Source: Paralichthys olivaceus (taxonomy: Eukaryota; Chordata; Actinopteri; Pleuronectiformes; Paralichthyidae). From it: a stretch of 64,000 nt of DNA. The DNA lies in contig NC_091100.1 of assembly GCF_024713975.1 (NCBI RefSeq), forward strand, positions 13,608,001 to 13,672,000, in the 5' to 3' direction. The notes under the pieces are model-generated. The model worked only from the letters and a program-made list of their open reading frames with translations. It was not told the DNA's origin and made no database searches. Of the stretch, positions 37,131 through 48,700 are shown in pieces. Both the position numbers and the translations under genes were made by a program. Position 1 is the stretch's first letter. Each line of letters opens with the position of its first letter.

Positions 37131-38097
37131 GAAGATGAGCAGAGTCGGTGTGAGTTTACTGGAGTTTCTTGGTTATTGTGTCGATGCATGTTTGCAGTGT
37201 GCAGCTTCAGGAAGAGACTGGTCTGTGCCTGAGTGGCCCGCGGCAACGAGTGCCTCTGAAAAGCTGTGACGTTTGTGGCTGGAGTCCTGCTGTGACGGCT
37301 GTGGTAATCGATTGGATGCTGTGGGAATGTGCAGAGGCAGTTCAGAGGGAATCGGACAGAAGTTGGAAACTGCAGTGTAAAGTCCCTGAAGGGCACTGGG
37401 TTTGTTGAGGGAAGAGGTTTGCTGTCTGTTATATCTTTAGGAAAAGTAGATTTGTGACTGAGAGAGCTTGTAACACAACTATGAAAGGATGCCCTCTTTT
37501 TACAGCCTGTACAGATGAGATCTTGGTAGATAAGGAAGTTCCCTGGACAGGATATAAATTTGGAGCATTAAATACAATAAATATCAGAGTTAAAAATTAT
37601 CGTCTGCATTTATTCCTGGAAGATTTCCCGGTCCTTAATTGAGGTCCTTTCTGTTGCAGCTACCTCTGTATAATACTGTGTCTTTCCAATAGACTTCATA
37701 GTGGATGTTAGATTGTCTTTTCTGCGGAGGCGGAATAGAAAACTCCTCTGACTCAGGCGTACAAGGGAAACTATAGCACAGCTCAGCACCCACTCACTGT
37801 TCACTGTGAGAACACCACAATCACAGGTCAGATATAATATTTTCAGCCTTGACCTCTGTTCAGACTCTTTATGGCATGGAGAAAATACTCCCTCATCAGT
37901 GTATTCCCACACCCTCTGACTATAATATAGCTCCTGAATGATTTTCATCTCAGCAGCGCTATATTAAAGCATTGCATGTTGTTGTGTAACAGAGAAATTT
38001 TATTCCCTAAGCAGATATTTGCTTTCAGTGACTCTGAGCCACAGTTAAAGTTTAACACAACTTAACCCCAGTCTATTCCTCTCATGTTATTACATTT

Positions 38098-38562
38098 GAG
38101 TCTGGTGGTGTGGTGGTTTGCATGTTCTTCCCGTGCATGGGTTGGTTTTCTCTGGGTACTCTGGTTTCCTCCCACAGTCCAGACATATAGGCCGGGTGTT
38201 GATTGGAGAATAACTCGCCTGTAGGTGTGAATGTGAGTGTAAATGGTTGTTTGTCATTATACGTTGGCCTTGTGATACACTGGCGACCTATCCAGGGTTT
38301 AGTCTGCCTCTGGCCCAATGTCAACTGTGATAAGATCCAGCTCCCCCCATGACCCTCAAAGGATAAGTGCTAAAGATATTGGATGGATGGGTGGATGGAT
38401 GGATGGATGGATGAATGAATGGATGGGTGGATGGGTGGATGGATGGATGGGTGGATGGGTGGATAGATGGATGGATGGATGGATGGATGGATGGATGGGT
38501 GGATAGATGGATGGATGGATGGATGGATGGATGGATGGATGGATGAATGGATGGATGGATGG
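38098..38562 (+). mobile_element. SINE body with expanded (GGAT)n tail
   Basis: The body (ggtttcctcccacagtccag, ggtgaatg-type sequence, gatccagctccccccatgac) resembles the 3' part of the 60638 SINE family, with the tRNA head degraded. The tail from about 38384 to 38562 is a (GGAT)n microsatellite with GGGT and GAAT variants. Any long Trp-Met-Asp-Gly frames here are translations of the repeat. Confidence 0.7.
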
Positions 38563-38756
38563 AAAGTTTTTCAAATGACTTTTCCAGGTTTTGACCCCAG
38601 CCTCATATTATTTTACTATTTTGACCTGAGTGAACTTCAGTATAATTCCTGATCCTGATTTTATTTCCAGTTTTAGCTCCTGTATTAAAATCTTAAATCT
38701 TCAACAGATGAGTGAACGAGCAAAGGGTGCAGTTATACTATCCATCTTCTTCTTAC

Positions 38757-38823
38757 CTCCAGGGGCATAAGGTGGCCATTGTGGATCAAGACTTCCATGC
38801 GGTCTTCACTGACAGACCACAGC
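38757..38823 (-). other. Orphan exon-like segment (67 nt)
   Basis: On the minus strand, a ctcag acceptor and a GAG|GTAAGA donor enclose an open 22-codon frame, LWSVSEDRMEVLIHNGHLMP-type, entry phase 2 and exit phase 0. No matching neighbouring exons were found. The exit phase would allow splicing to ZP exon 2, but ZP exon 1 already supplies the signal peptide. It may be an alternative 5' exon, a relic of a lost gene, or chance. Confidence 0.22.
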
Positions 38824-41113
38824 CTGAGGGAAGATTAGACAGAAGCAGAGATGAGCTGTCAGAGAAAGAAAGACTTTAATCAAATATAAAAATTATCTTT
38901 TAATGTCCTTCTATAAACCTCCTTTGTAGGAATGAGACGAGCCATAATCACTTGAGCGTGCTCTCATGTGAGGCAGGTGATAAAAGGCTTTAGCAGATGT
39001 TCACTGTCTGCCAAGAAATCTCCAAATAGCATGGTATAATTTAACTACAGCCAACATAACACCTATCTGTTTAAAAGATGACAGTTTGGTCCAATTGTAA
39101 CAGTTTGTCTTTTATATGAAGAGTCTAGTATGGACATTAAATCCATGCCTCTGGTGGCCTTATACACGTTTTGATTTCAGTTTTGTGTTCCCTTTTAACA
39201 GAATTTCTATTCTCATATATTTCTTTAAATTCATTTTTAGTAAATGTGTTTTCTTTTGTATTCACATTTAACAGTTATTTTCAATTAGTTATTTTTGCTC
39301 AGTTTTACTATTTTTTTTCTTTTCTGTTCCCATTTGGCAGTTTCTATTTTTATTCATTTATTCAAATACCTTTTTGACTATATTTTTTTAAATGTCTCTT
39401 GCTTTAAATTAATTTTTAATACTTAATACATATTGTTTGTTGTTAGTTTTCGGAGCTCATAAGACACAATCAACTGGTCTGTCTACACTGGTGCATGTGG
39501 AGAATGACAACAAAATGAGGACAGACAAGTTTAAGCAGTTGTCCTCTGTGCATGTTTGTATTTACTCCCTCGGGTAGAATTTGAGCCCTGGAGCAGATTA
39601 CCTTCTTCAAATCACAATTTATTTCCACACAGGTGAAAGCAGCACTTGCATTTATCACATCCTGATGCAGAAAATTATGGTTGTATTTGGCAGTAGGAGT
39701 CTCACTGAAGTCCTGTCCACCAGACATCTGTTTTTCCGTGATTGCAAAACTTTACAGTAAATGGATATAACCTAAGAATCAATAAATCTTAAACTTCTTC
39801 TGTGTGAAACAGGACTATTCCCATGTCATCATCAGAGCGTAGCAGCTGATGAAGACATGAAGTCCCTGGTGTCTGGAGCTCAGAACACTCTGTACCACTG
39901 TCTAAACATCTCACAATCCCATCTTTTGGAGAAATCATTTTATGTACATAATGAAACAGAAAGCACAAGTAAGAAGTTCACTCTCACTGCTCTTCAACAT
40001 ACAACTACATATGACCAAAATTATATTTTAATTTCACTTGAAAAAAGCAGTAGGGCTTTAGCTATTGTCGCCAGGTTATTATGAGGATGAGGCACCAAGA
40101 GAAATACGCAGCCTGCAGGGAATAAAAAGAGAGAAGAAACCCACCATCAGCAGGTTTAATTTCTTTGAGTCCATGTGGACAGTTTTAAGGTGACAACCTG
40201 AAGCCGTTTGGTTCGTCTGTGTATTCCTCTGAGGGGGGGAAGAAAAATCTGAAACTTCATGGGTGTGGCCTGGTGAGGGGAAAGAGAGGGAATGGAGAGA
40301 GAGGGAAAACAGGGTGATGTGTGTGCTGTGATTTCAGAGCTGGGTGGGTCTACACTGTTTCATATTCCCAAATATCTCCCGGTCCGTGCGTAAAAAGCGC
40401 TTTCAGGTAACGTTTTTCCACGTTTCTTTGCTTCTTGCACAGTTATGTCTCTTAGTCCGCCATGTGAAATGCTTTAACGCATGATTTGCGACGGGGTTTT
40501 CCTGTAAAGTCCGTAAAAAGTGAATTTAGACGCAGTTTAGACTTTTCAGTGGCGCTTTGAAGACTTGTACGGATGTGGCTGCGCGCAAAAAAGTTTTGAA
40601 ATGACGCACTGCTCCAAACTGTAGATTCACACATACTTTAACAGTTCGAGTGTTTAATATGTGTGTATATATAAGTTACAGGTGTGTTTATTGTGCTTTT
40701 CTGTCGTCGTATTCTCGCGCTCTTTTCAAAGTTGTTGACTTTCTGCGTAGTGGCCATTTGGGAATGTGCACCGCACAAACAAATGCGCCCTTCTTGTCGA
40801 CGCAAGCAGCTTAAAGCCATAAAAAAAAAAGAAAGAGCACCAGAGAAAAACAGCGATGATCCCTGACTGCTGCTAATGGATGAAAATAAGTTGGAGAAGT
40901 CTAACGATAGGAAATGAGTTTTAATAGAAGTAAAAAACAAGCGTAAAACGGTAGAAGCAGAACCGTGTGATGAGTTTGACATCAGATGTGTGTAACTCAA
41001 AAATGTGTCTGCGAGGCTTCTGGGGCGAGTTCTGACTTGCATGCTACAACTTTCCTCCCCCCATTTTCTTCCTCCTCCTTTTCTCTTTGAGACAGTGTTT
41101 ATTTGGGACAGAT

Positions 41114-41114
<1 letters not shown>

Positions 41115-41150
<36 letters not shown>
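41115..41150 (+). repeat. (GT)13(GA)5 compound microsatellite
   Basis: Simple repeats about 120 bp upstream of the EMP-like coding start. Confidence 0.9.
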
Positions 41151-41272
41151 GGAGGGAGAGTGTGTGTCCATGCTTCCTCATGTTAAAAGTCTTTATTACG
41201 TAACATACATGGATAAGAAGTAATAGTTTGCATCCTTCCGTCCTTCCTGTTATCAGTTTACAGAAAGCCACA

Positions 41273-43526
41273 ATGTTGGTGCTGGCTGGAATCATTGTTC
41301 TGCACATTACCACCATCATCCTACTGCTGGTGGCCACCATCGATAATGTGAGTGGAAGTTATTTCTTTTAATCTTCTCATTTAACAAATGTGGCTGGGAG
41401 GGAGAACAGGAGGTTTTATATATGTTTAAACTATAGGTTCTCATTTTCAACATAAATGCAAACATAAAATAAAACAATATCTATTTCTGTGTGGAAGCTT
41501 CAGCTCAGTGTGTCATTGGAACATTTGGAAATAAACAGGATTTAAATGTTGCAATGTAATTTGTAGTTTTTTTTAGCCACCCACATTGCTGAAAATATAC
41601 AAATCTCTACTGACACATGTTCACCAACCCTAATAAGACTGATATTTTTAACAGACACGTATCACTCAACCACTTTGCAGTTTATTTCAGAACATTCTGT
41701 TTCTTTCTTAAAAATATCCCCTCACCTGCACAATCGGTCACACGGCAACTCTCTACTGAATATTTTTAAAAACTAATATTATAATAGCACACTGATTGGT
41801 TCTGTCAACACCCGTACAGGCTAACATGAGGGATAACAGCAAAGACTGATGTGTAAATGTGCAAACCTTTCACAATATACAGTATAATATATGTATTCTA
41901 TCTTTTGTGTGTATCTTGATATCTGTTTATTATCTATGTGTCCTCAGGCCTGGTGGGTCACTGACACAGTGTCAACTGATTTGTGGAGCCGATTGGAGTT
42001 GTCAAACTCAGTCTGGCACTACACCAACCTGAAGAACTACCCCGAGGGTAAACTCTCACTTTTGTCTCAACAGAGTTCAGACAGTGATCAGACACCACAA
42101 TAAAAAACAGTTACCTGTTTAACTGTGTATGTTGAGTTGATCAGACAAGAGAATCCAGCTGTTGGGAACAGAGTAGATGATGATTAGAGGTGTAACTGGT
42201 CATAAATCAAATCATATACTGTGTAAACTGTTAGAACAGTTCTGCAGTGTGTTCATAGGTTATTTAACGGGTGTTAATAGTACTAATAGATTAGTCATAA
42301 TGTCAATACAAACTGTTCAACATTGTGATATATTTGTGTTAATGTTGATTCTGTGTTTTGTTTTTTCTGCTGCAGAATATCTCCAGACGGTGCAGGCCAC
42401 CTCAGTGCTGGCCTGTATCTTTGCCATCCTGGCCCTGTTTGTGTTTGTGGCCCAGCTTTTCACGCTGCCCAAAGGCCAGAGGTTCACCTTCACTGGCATT
42501 TTACAGCTAATCGCCTGTAAGTAACCTGGAGTCAAATGGCTGACCTACAGCTGTAAGACATCCTGACATGTGTTTGTTTGTTTCATATAACTGGTGGTTT
42601 GAAACCTCAGTGTTTTCAGACTTGTATGTGAACGTAACACCTTTCAGTTTCCAGCTTAGCAGAGCAGAGTGTGAAGTGTTTTTGTGAGGAGTGTGCTAAA
42701 AGATCCCCAGACAATGTTGTGTGTGTCCGGATCTCCACTGGAAGCAGAGGTCCAGACCTACAATACATAAATAATAAATAATCCTAAACTTGCCCATCAA
42801 AAATTGTCCTTTAGTCGTAAACCCAGAGGTATTGATTTGAGAGGGCAAAGAAAACCAGCAAAATGTCATTCTAATTAGTCAGCAAACATGGGCAGACTAT
42901 TAATAATTATGAGATTAAATAATTATCAATGCGTCACTCCATAATTTACAATATTCATTAGAGTATTGAAAAATGTAGATGTTGAATTTATGTCACGTTC
43001 ATGGCACTGAACTGTTTTGTTAGCACCTAATCTTTTATTTAAAATCGTATATATAAGTGTTGTGACAGATTTTGTTAAAACATAATATCGTCTCTCAAGA
43101 ATAATTCATGTTACAATTAAATAAAATGGTTTATCACTTCTTCTAGTGCACAAGCTCAGAGGTGAAGTAATTGGATTTTTGACATGTATTGTCTTGAGTT
43201 TATATCATCGTAAAACCAATAAGGTGAAACTGTCGTGTTTCTAATTTCCCTGTGATCACAGTAAAACATTTGACTCATGGTCTTTGTTCATGAGCCTTAT
43301 CTTACGGTAGGAAAAGTAATTACTGTGTAATTGCCTTGTCAACACTCCCCTCTTCTCTCACGCAGGCCTTAGTATAATGATAGCAGCCTCCATCTACACG
43401 GCCGAGCTTCACGCCACTGACACAGAGGGAGGGTACGGACACTCCTATGTCCTGGCCTGGATCTCTTTTGTCCTCACCTTTCTCTTAGCAGTTATCTACC
43501 TCGTCCTGCGGAAGAAGAGCGAGTGA
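41273..43526 (+). CDS. PMP22/EMP family four-TM protein (epithelial membrane protein-like, closest to EMP2), 158 aa
   Basis: Small tetraspan membrane protein; relatives act in epithelial junctions, caveolae and myelin. Coding exons: 41273-41347, 41948-42047, 42376-42516, 43366-43526. These exon breaks fall at the positions usual for PMP22/EMP genes. TM helices lie at about residues 2-23, 69-89, 97-117 and 133-153. DNAWWV after TM1, QTVQAT before TM2, IMIAASIYT in TM3 and the YLVLRKK tail are family hallmarks; DNAWWV and MIAASIYT fit EMP2 best. The first extracellular loop (26-58) contains no cysteine and no N-glycosylation sequon, unlike typical members, which carry LWxxC…C. The start follows an acceptor (tttacag|AAAGCCACA-ATG), so a noncoding first exon lies upstream; one candidate ends at 40406 (tttcag|gtaacg). 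EMP1, EMP3 or PMP22 orthology cannot be excluded. Confidence 0.9.
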
Positions 43527-44175
43527 GACGGGGAGAGGAATGAGGGCAGGGGTCAGATTCCTTGAATATGGGAAATTTAAAGAATGGGATTTGCTTCAAA
43601 ATTTTGTAAAAGAAAATTTAAAAAAAAATCTACATCTGCAGCTTGGAAAAATCGGGGTACTTGTATTCAATCACTAAAAAGAGCCATTTGTTTCTACTTT
43701 GAATATTGTAAATGGAAATAGAAATAATGTAATCAGTACATGAAGGCCTGAACTTTATGTGAACAGTTTTTCGTCCATGACTTCATATTTGGTTGAACTG
43801 AGAAGAAGGCAGGGTAGTATTTTACTTTTATTAGAACAGTATGGGGAATAATAGTTGTGATCAGGTGGAAGCGAAGTGCTCATTACAATGCTTAATGGCC
43901 ACAACATAATCAGTAAATCATTTATCTCCATCCAGTAGCTCGACATCTGGACAAAGACTTACTCGCTTTCTTAGCAAGAATGATGCGCAGGCCAGTACTA
44001 CACCAACACACAATCTGTATGAAGATAAAGACAGTAAATTATCTTAGCTTAGCATATGCACAGAAACCAGGGGCACGCAAGGAAAACACAACTTGTCTAT
44101 TAAATATAAAGCTACAGCCAATAACCTACCTTAGCATTAACAGACAACAGGGGACACAAGGAAAACAATCTGTTG

Positions 44176-44464
44176 CTGCGTTCTGTCAAACCTCGGAGCT
44201 CAGAATTGCCGACCCCCAAGTCGGAAAGTTGAACGAACCTCATCGCCTCCCGACTTTGAAGTACAAGTTGGCCGCTCCGTGTCAACAATAGTGAAAGTTG
44301 GAATTTTTATAAGCTATAAAGTTGTCATACACAGTACTGTCATTAAATATGGTGTAATGCGTGCAAACTGGTAACAATGGCTACCTGGCTAAACATTGTT
44401 CTTGTGCAACTGGAACACTATCAACTTGGGTTATTGGGGTGCTCCGAGGTATAATGGAACGCAG
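44176..44464. mobile_element. 289-bp nonautonomous DNA transposon in the EMP-like 3'UTR
   Basis: Left CTGCGTTCTGTCAAACCTCG and the reverse complement of the right end CTGCGTTCCATTATACCTCG match closely over about 25 bp. No coding capacity. It is inserted inside another interspersed repeat. Confidence 0.7.
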
Positions 44465-45277
44465 AAAACAGGGACACAAGGAAAACACTATATGCCAACC
44501 AACACCTCAACAGTTCAGTTATAATTTGAGCTTTTAATTATCCCCATTAGATCTTGTTTAAGTGCACTGGTGCTGGTTGGCAGTTTGATTTGCTTTGGAC
44601 AAAGCTATGCTAGCTGTTACCCCATTTTCAGTCTCTATACTAAGATACACTAGCCCTCAATGTACAGATATGAGTGGTATCAATTCTCTCATCTAGAACT
44701 CATCCAGAAAGCATTTAAGCAGAAATCCCAAAATGTCAAACTACTGCATTTGGAGTCTTAAGTTCCTGGTGTGAGAAGGTAAAAAGCCTTTTGAGATGTA
44801 GTAGTTGAACATATTCTGTGATTTCAAAGTACTCATCATCCTGTATAATTACATAGTGAGGCTGACAGCTACTACTGCAGTTGTCCAGATTTGAGGAATG
44901 AAAATAAAATCTGTATCTGAGGGTACGGTGTGTTGGGAAAACAACAGCATTCCTCTTTGCAGAACTTGAACAATCAGGAAAGACAAGCCTTAAGTTACAG
45001 TACAAGTAGTTTTAATCATGTATCGTTATTTTACAACTGAAGTATAATGTATCCTTTTTAATCTATGTACATTGTAACCATTATATTTTTGTAACATTTT
45101 GTATGAGTGTTCTTTTTTTTTTTTTAGTAATGTTTGATTTTGTGTCTGTAGTTGGCTGCTATCCTAAGAAAAGTACATGTAATTTGTACAAGTGAACCAG
45201 GGATGGAGGACAATGGTGTTTTATTTCACCATATTGTAGAACTATACAATAGAAGGTTTTGTTTGTAATTACATTGG

Positions 45278-45283
45278 AATAAA
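45278..45283 (+). terminator. Putative polyadenylation signal of the EMP-like gene
   Basis: AATAAA about 1.75 kb after the stop codon, in AT-rich sequence. It lies 10 bases from an oppositely oriented AATAAA (45294-45299) that could serve the convergent f8a gene. Confidence 0.5.
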
Positions 45284-45293
45284 AGCCATATCA

Positions 45294-45299
45294 TTTATT
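45294..45299 (-). terminator. f8a: Putative polyadenylation signal of f8a
   Basis: AATAAA on the minus strand, 413 nt beyond the f8a stop. Another minus-strand hexamer is at 45220-45225. If either is used, the f8a and EMP-like transcripts end within a few bases of each other or overlap tail to tail. Confidence 0.4.
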
Positions 45300-45711
45300 A
45301 ATAAAAACCAATAACTCAAGCCATCCATGTTTCATCTATTGAACTGCTATAAATACAATAAAATCCAAAACAGTCACTATTACATAATAATTATGTAGGT
45401 ATTATTAGTCCAGTTCACTCAAGTAAGATCACATTTTAAACAATTTAAATTCAGTCTTAGGTTATAATTGTGACTAACGTCTTCAACTCAGGGTAATAAC
45501 AGACAACACTCAGTTCTCCACAAAGATGTTTTTTTAAATAACGAGGGCAAAGTTTTATATTGTGTGCATTTGTTTCGAGTGCAAGTTACAACACTGAAGT
45601 TTTGAAAGCAACACTTCTTCAGGCCTTACAACAGACCCAGTCAGAAACAGGAATGTTCCATTATGTGAAGTATTGTTCCCAGAGGAAGTCAGTAAAAGAA
45701 ACTAGACTGTA

Positions 45712-48700
45712 CTAAATGCCTTGGCCAGACGGCGTGATGCGCTCCTGAACCACCAGGTGGAGAAGGTGGTTCTGCTCAGCCGTCAGAAATGGCCTGAAGG
45801 AGGAGGAAAAACACCAACACATAATGAATACGGAGAATTAAGATTCAAAAGCGACGACAGTGCAGCTCAACCCTCATATCACATAATGAAATTTAACATT
45901 CACTCACCACAGCTCAGTCTGAAGAGACTTGAGGGACTCCGTGTCTTTCTCCTGACATGCCATCTGCAAAACAGATTTGCTGTTATAACACTGCACAAAT
46001 TCTACTTACTGCAAATTCAGATGACCTTGACATATTCTCAAAGGTCTCCTTGATGTTTGTGCTCTCTTATAGCTTATTTTATTAACATTATTTTGTCACA
46101 AAATAGAAGAATATTGTATAAGTATTAATGCTCATTGCCACATTGAAAGAAAGGGGGAAAGAAACAGGGAAAGTCTTATAACACAAACACCACTGCAAAT
46201 ATGACATTTTAATTCCACTGGCAAAGGAAGGCATTTCTCACTGTCAATGTGAAGGCCACAAAGACCCATCCTTTTTTCCTGTATGAGGCAAGAAGAACCA
46301 GGAAATCCTGTAAAGTGAACTCAGTGAAACTCACCACTACTGACTGCAGGAGCAGGAAAACATTCTCAGGCAGGAAGTTCACTGAAGGAGAGGAAAAGAA
46401 CCATGTTTACTCGACTTCAGTCAAACGGCATTCAAGGGATTTACAAAGCATTTCTGATTTCCCGGTCAAAAGAGAATATGTGCAATTTAAATGTTTCTGC
46501 AAAATAAGTTAAATATTGAGGTGCATTTACCTTGACTGTGAGGGTCAAAGGACTCCCATGCATATCTCTCCAGGGTCTGTGCATGTTCTGGTAACAACTT
46601 CTGAGGTGGAGGCTGAACAGTAAGACAGGTTGGAACATTTACATCTTGATGCACAAACAATACAAACATTTTTTCAAGATTTACAGAGAGCAATGCACAG
46701 ATGTGGGGCAGATAATCAAATCGATTAATTAATATTAATACTCTCAACAATATTTTCCCTAGTGTTGCTCATGTGCAGATCCTTAAAATGTAACTTTTCA
46801 CTGATGGATGTTAAACAATGATTTAGCCAGGCTGTCATGATGCTGTGTGTCTGTCTTTAAATTACTTTTCATAGCTTTAACAATCATCATCACAGTTCCC
46901 CATAAAACCCTGTCAAAATCCACATTTTAATGAGTTAAGAGATGACACTCATTTGATTCATAGTTTGTAAATTAAGGTTTTCCCCCATCATGGTTGTATT
47001 TTCTACTTCAGTTACACAGGTATTGTGATGTAGATGGTCATCTTGCAATATCTCATCTTTTTATATAAACTGGCGTACTTACCTCTAACAGCATCAGCAG
47101 CAGAACTCTGGAGATCTCACATTTTGCCACAATATCAAGAAATGCACCTACGAGAATGTTAGGGAGATAAAGACAGAAGATGAATGTACCTTAATATTAT
47201 TTAACAGTGTTCCTGTCACTATAATCAGATCCAACAATTGTATTAAAGCAAAAAGTGAGACACAGATCTTTCAGCTTTTCAATTAAATGTTATGCCATTT
47301 TTTTGGTTTATGAAACATTTCATGCAGCCCCTATTTTTGAACATACCACTAAGGATCCTTTTCATCTTTTGTCCACGCATGAGACAATTTTAACAATGTA
47401 GAGTCTTTAGATAAATGTTTAGCCTCACCAACAGGGGTGCTGGTGCCTGGTAGCTGCAGTCCTCTCTCCTGACACACAAGCTGCATCTCTGTGAACATCG
47501 ACAAAGCCCCATCATAGTCACCTGCAGGAACAGAGAAGACAAGTTTAAACTACAGAAAAACAAGTCAAATCAGCTCTGTATGCATATGCAGATACAAAAA
47601 ACCACTGAAACCAGGTACATAATCAGATGGGATAATCAGACTGAACTCACGGGTGAGAATTTTACACGTAGCTATTTCTCCCATTGACAGCAGAGCTTCA
47701 ATTGGCGTCTGCGTCTGCAACTCTGCAGCTCTCTGATAATGAACAATGGCCTCTCCTGGTCTGTTCATCTCCTATTGAAAACAGAGGAGGAGCTGAGGTT
47801 AACATGTCAGATAAAATATACAGTGAGTAAGTAAAAATCACAGTTCATCTTGTGAACTTCTCTGATTCAAAGTTTTACCTTGAGTGCATTTCCAAGTTCT
47901 AGACACAGACTGGCAGCCATCACCGGCTGGTTCATCTCAATGAACACCTGTAAACCAATTGTACATGAGCATTACCCTACTGTCTCATGTGATCACAATA
48001 CAGGAATGTACATCCTTAATCTGTTCATATACACAAGTACTAAACATTTTCACAATGAATGTAATTACTTTAGCTAAAAATTTAAAATCAAACAAGGAAT
48101 CATGGTGTACCTTAATTGCAAAGCTGTAACAGTTAAGTGCAGCCTGAAGGTGCTCATCAAAGCCCGGGGCCTGCAGGGCCCTGTTCTCCTTCTCAGACAA
48201 GAGAAAGAGGCGGGCAGCATCAGTTAATGCCAAGGCCTCTCCAGGAGCATTAAACAGAGTCTGCTCACACCTGCAGTCAAGACATTCAGGATGTGTAACA
48301 ACAACAGATGTGAACACGTCAGCACTAAAACATGTCATCACTGTGAATGATACACGCTGCCTCTGGGCCAATTTGAAACACCATCTGGTGCTTTACTGTG
48401 AAGGACAAGAACATCCTTTTCGATAGGTTTGACCTTGTGCTCAGCACAAACTTGACTTACTCTTCACATTCTTTACTTAACTTATTTGCTCTTTGCTGTA
48501 ACAGCCTCCACCTTTCTGGGAAGGGTTTCTAAAAGATTTCATAATCTGATTGAAGGAATTTTCTTCTATTCAATTGAAGTTCAACTGAAGTTATGTCCCT
48601 AACATCGCTGGTGGCCCCTAACACCTACTACTAGTAGTTGGTGACCCAAATTGTGCAGAACACCTTAAAACGTACAAGGGATGTTCAACATCTTGTCCTA

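Larger units (their letters stand above)
36181..41272. other. Intergenic region between the ZP and EMP-like genes (divergent promoters)
   Basis: No complete gene seen. It contains an interspersed repeat fragment (36395-36545), a SINE body with (GGAT)n tail (38098-38562), the orphan exon-like segment (38757-38823) and (GT)n(GA)n at 41115-41150. The likely untranslated first exon of the EMP-like gene lies near 40406. Confidence 0.5.
43527..45300 (+). other. 3'UTR of the EMP-like gene with transposon fragments
   Basis: No coding frame. It contains pieces of a common fish interspersed repeat in opposite orientations, about 43930-44170 (minus) and 44585-44740 (plus, ggacaaagctatgctagctg). Between them is a 289-bp element with terminal inverted repeats (44176-44464). 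It ends near the AATAAA at 45278-45283. Confidence 0.55.

Noticed and set aside
37169..37408. 79-residue Cys-containing plus-strand frame
   Set aside because: No signal peptide, no splice partners and no recognisable motif; likely chance.
38318..38652. Frames with tandem WMDG or HPSI repeats
   Set aside because: Both strands translate the (GGAT)n tail of a SINE; not a protein.
39604..39665. Minus-strand exon-like piece DVINASAAFTCVEINCDLKK with acceptor and donor, vaguely integrin-alpha-like
   Set aside because: Only 20 residues, no neighbouring exons, and the resemblance rests on a few Cys/Asp positions; cannot be supported.
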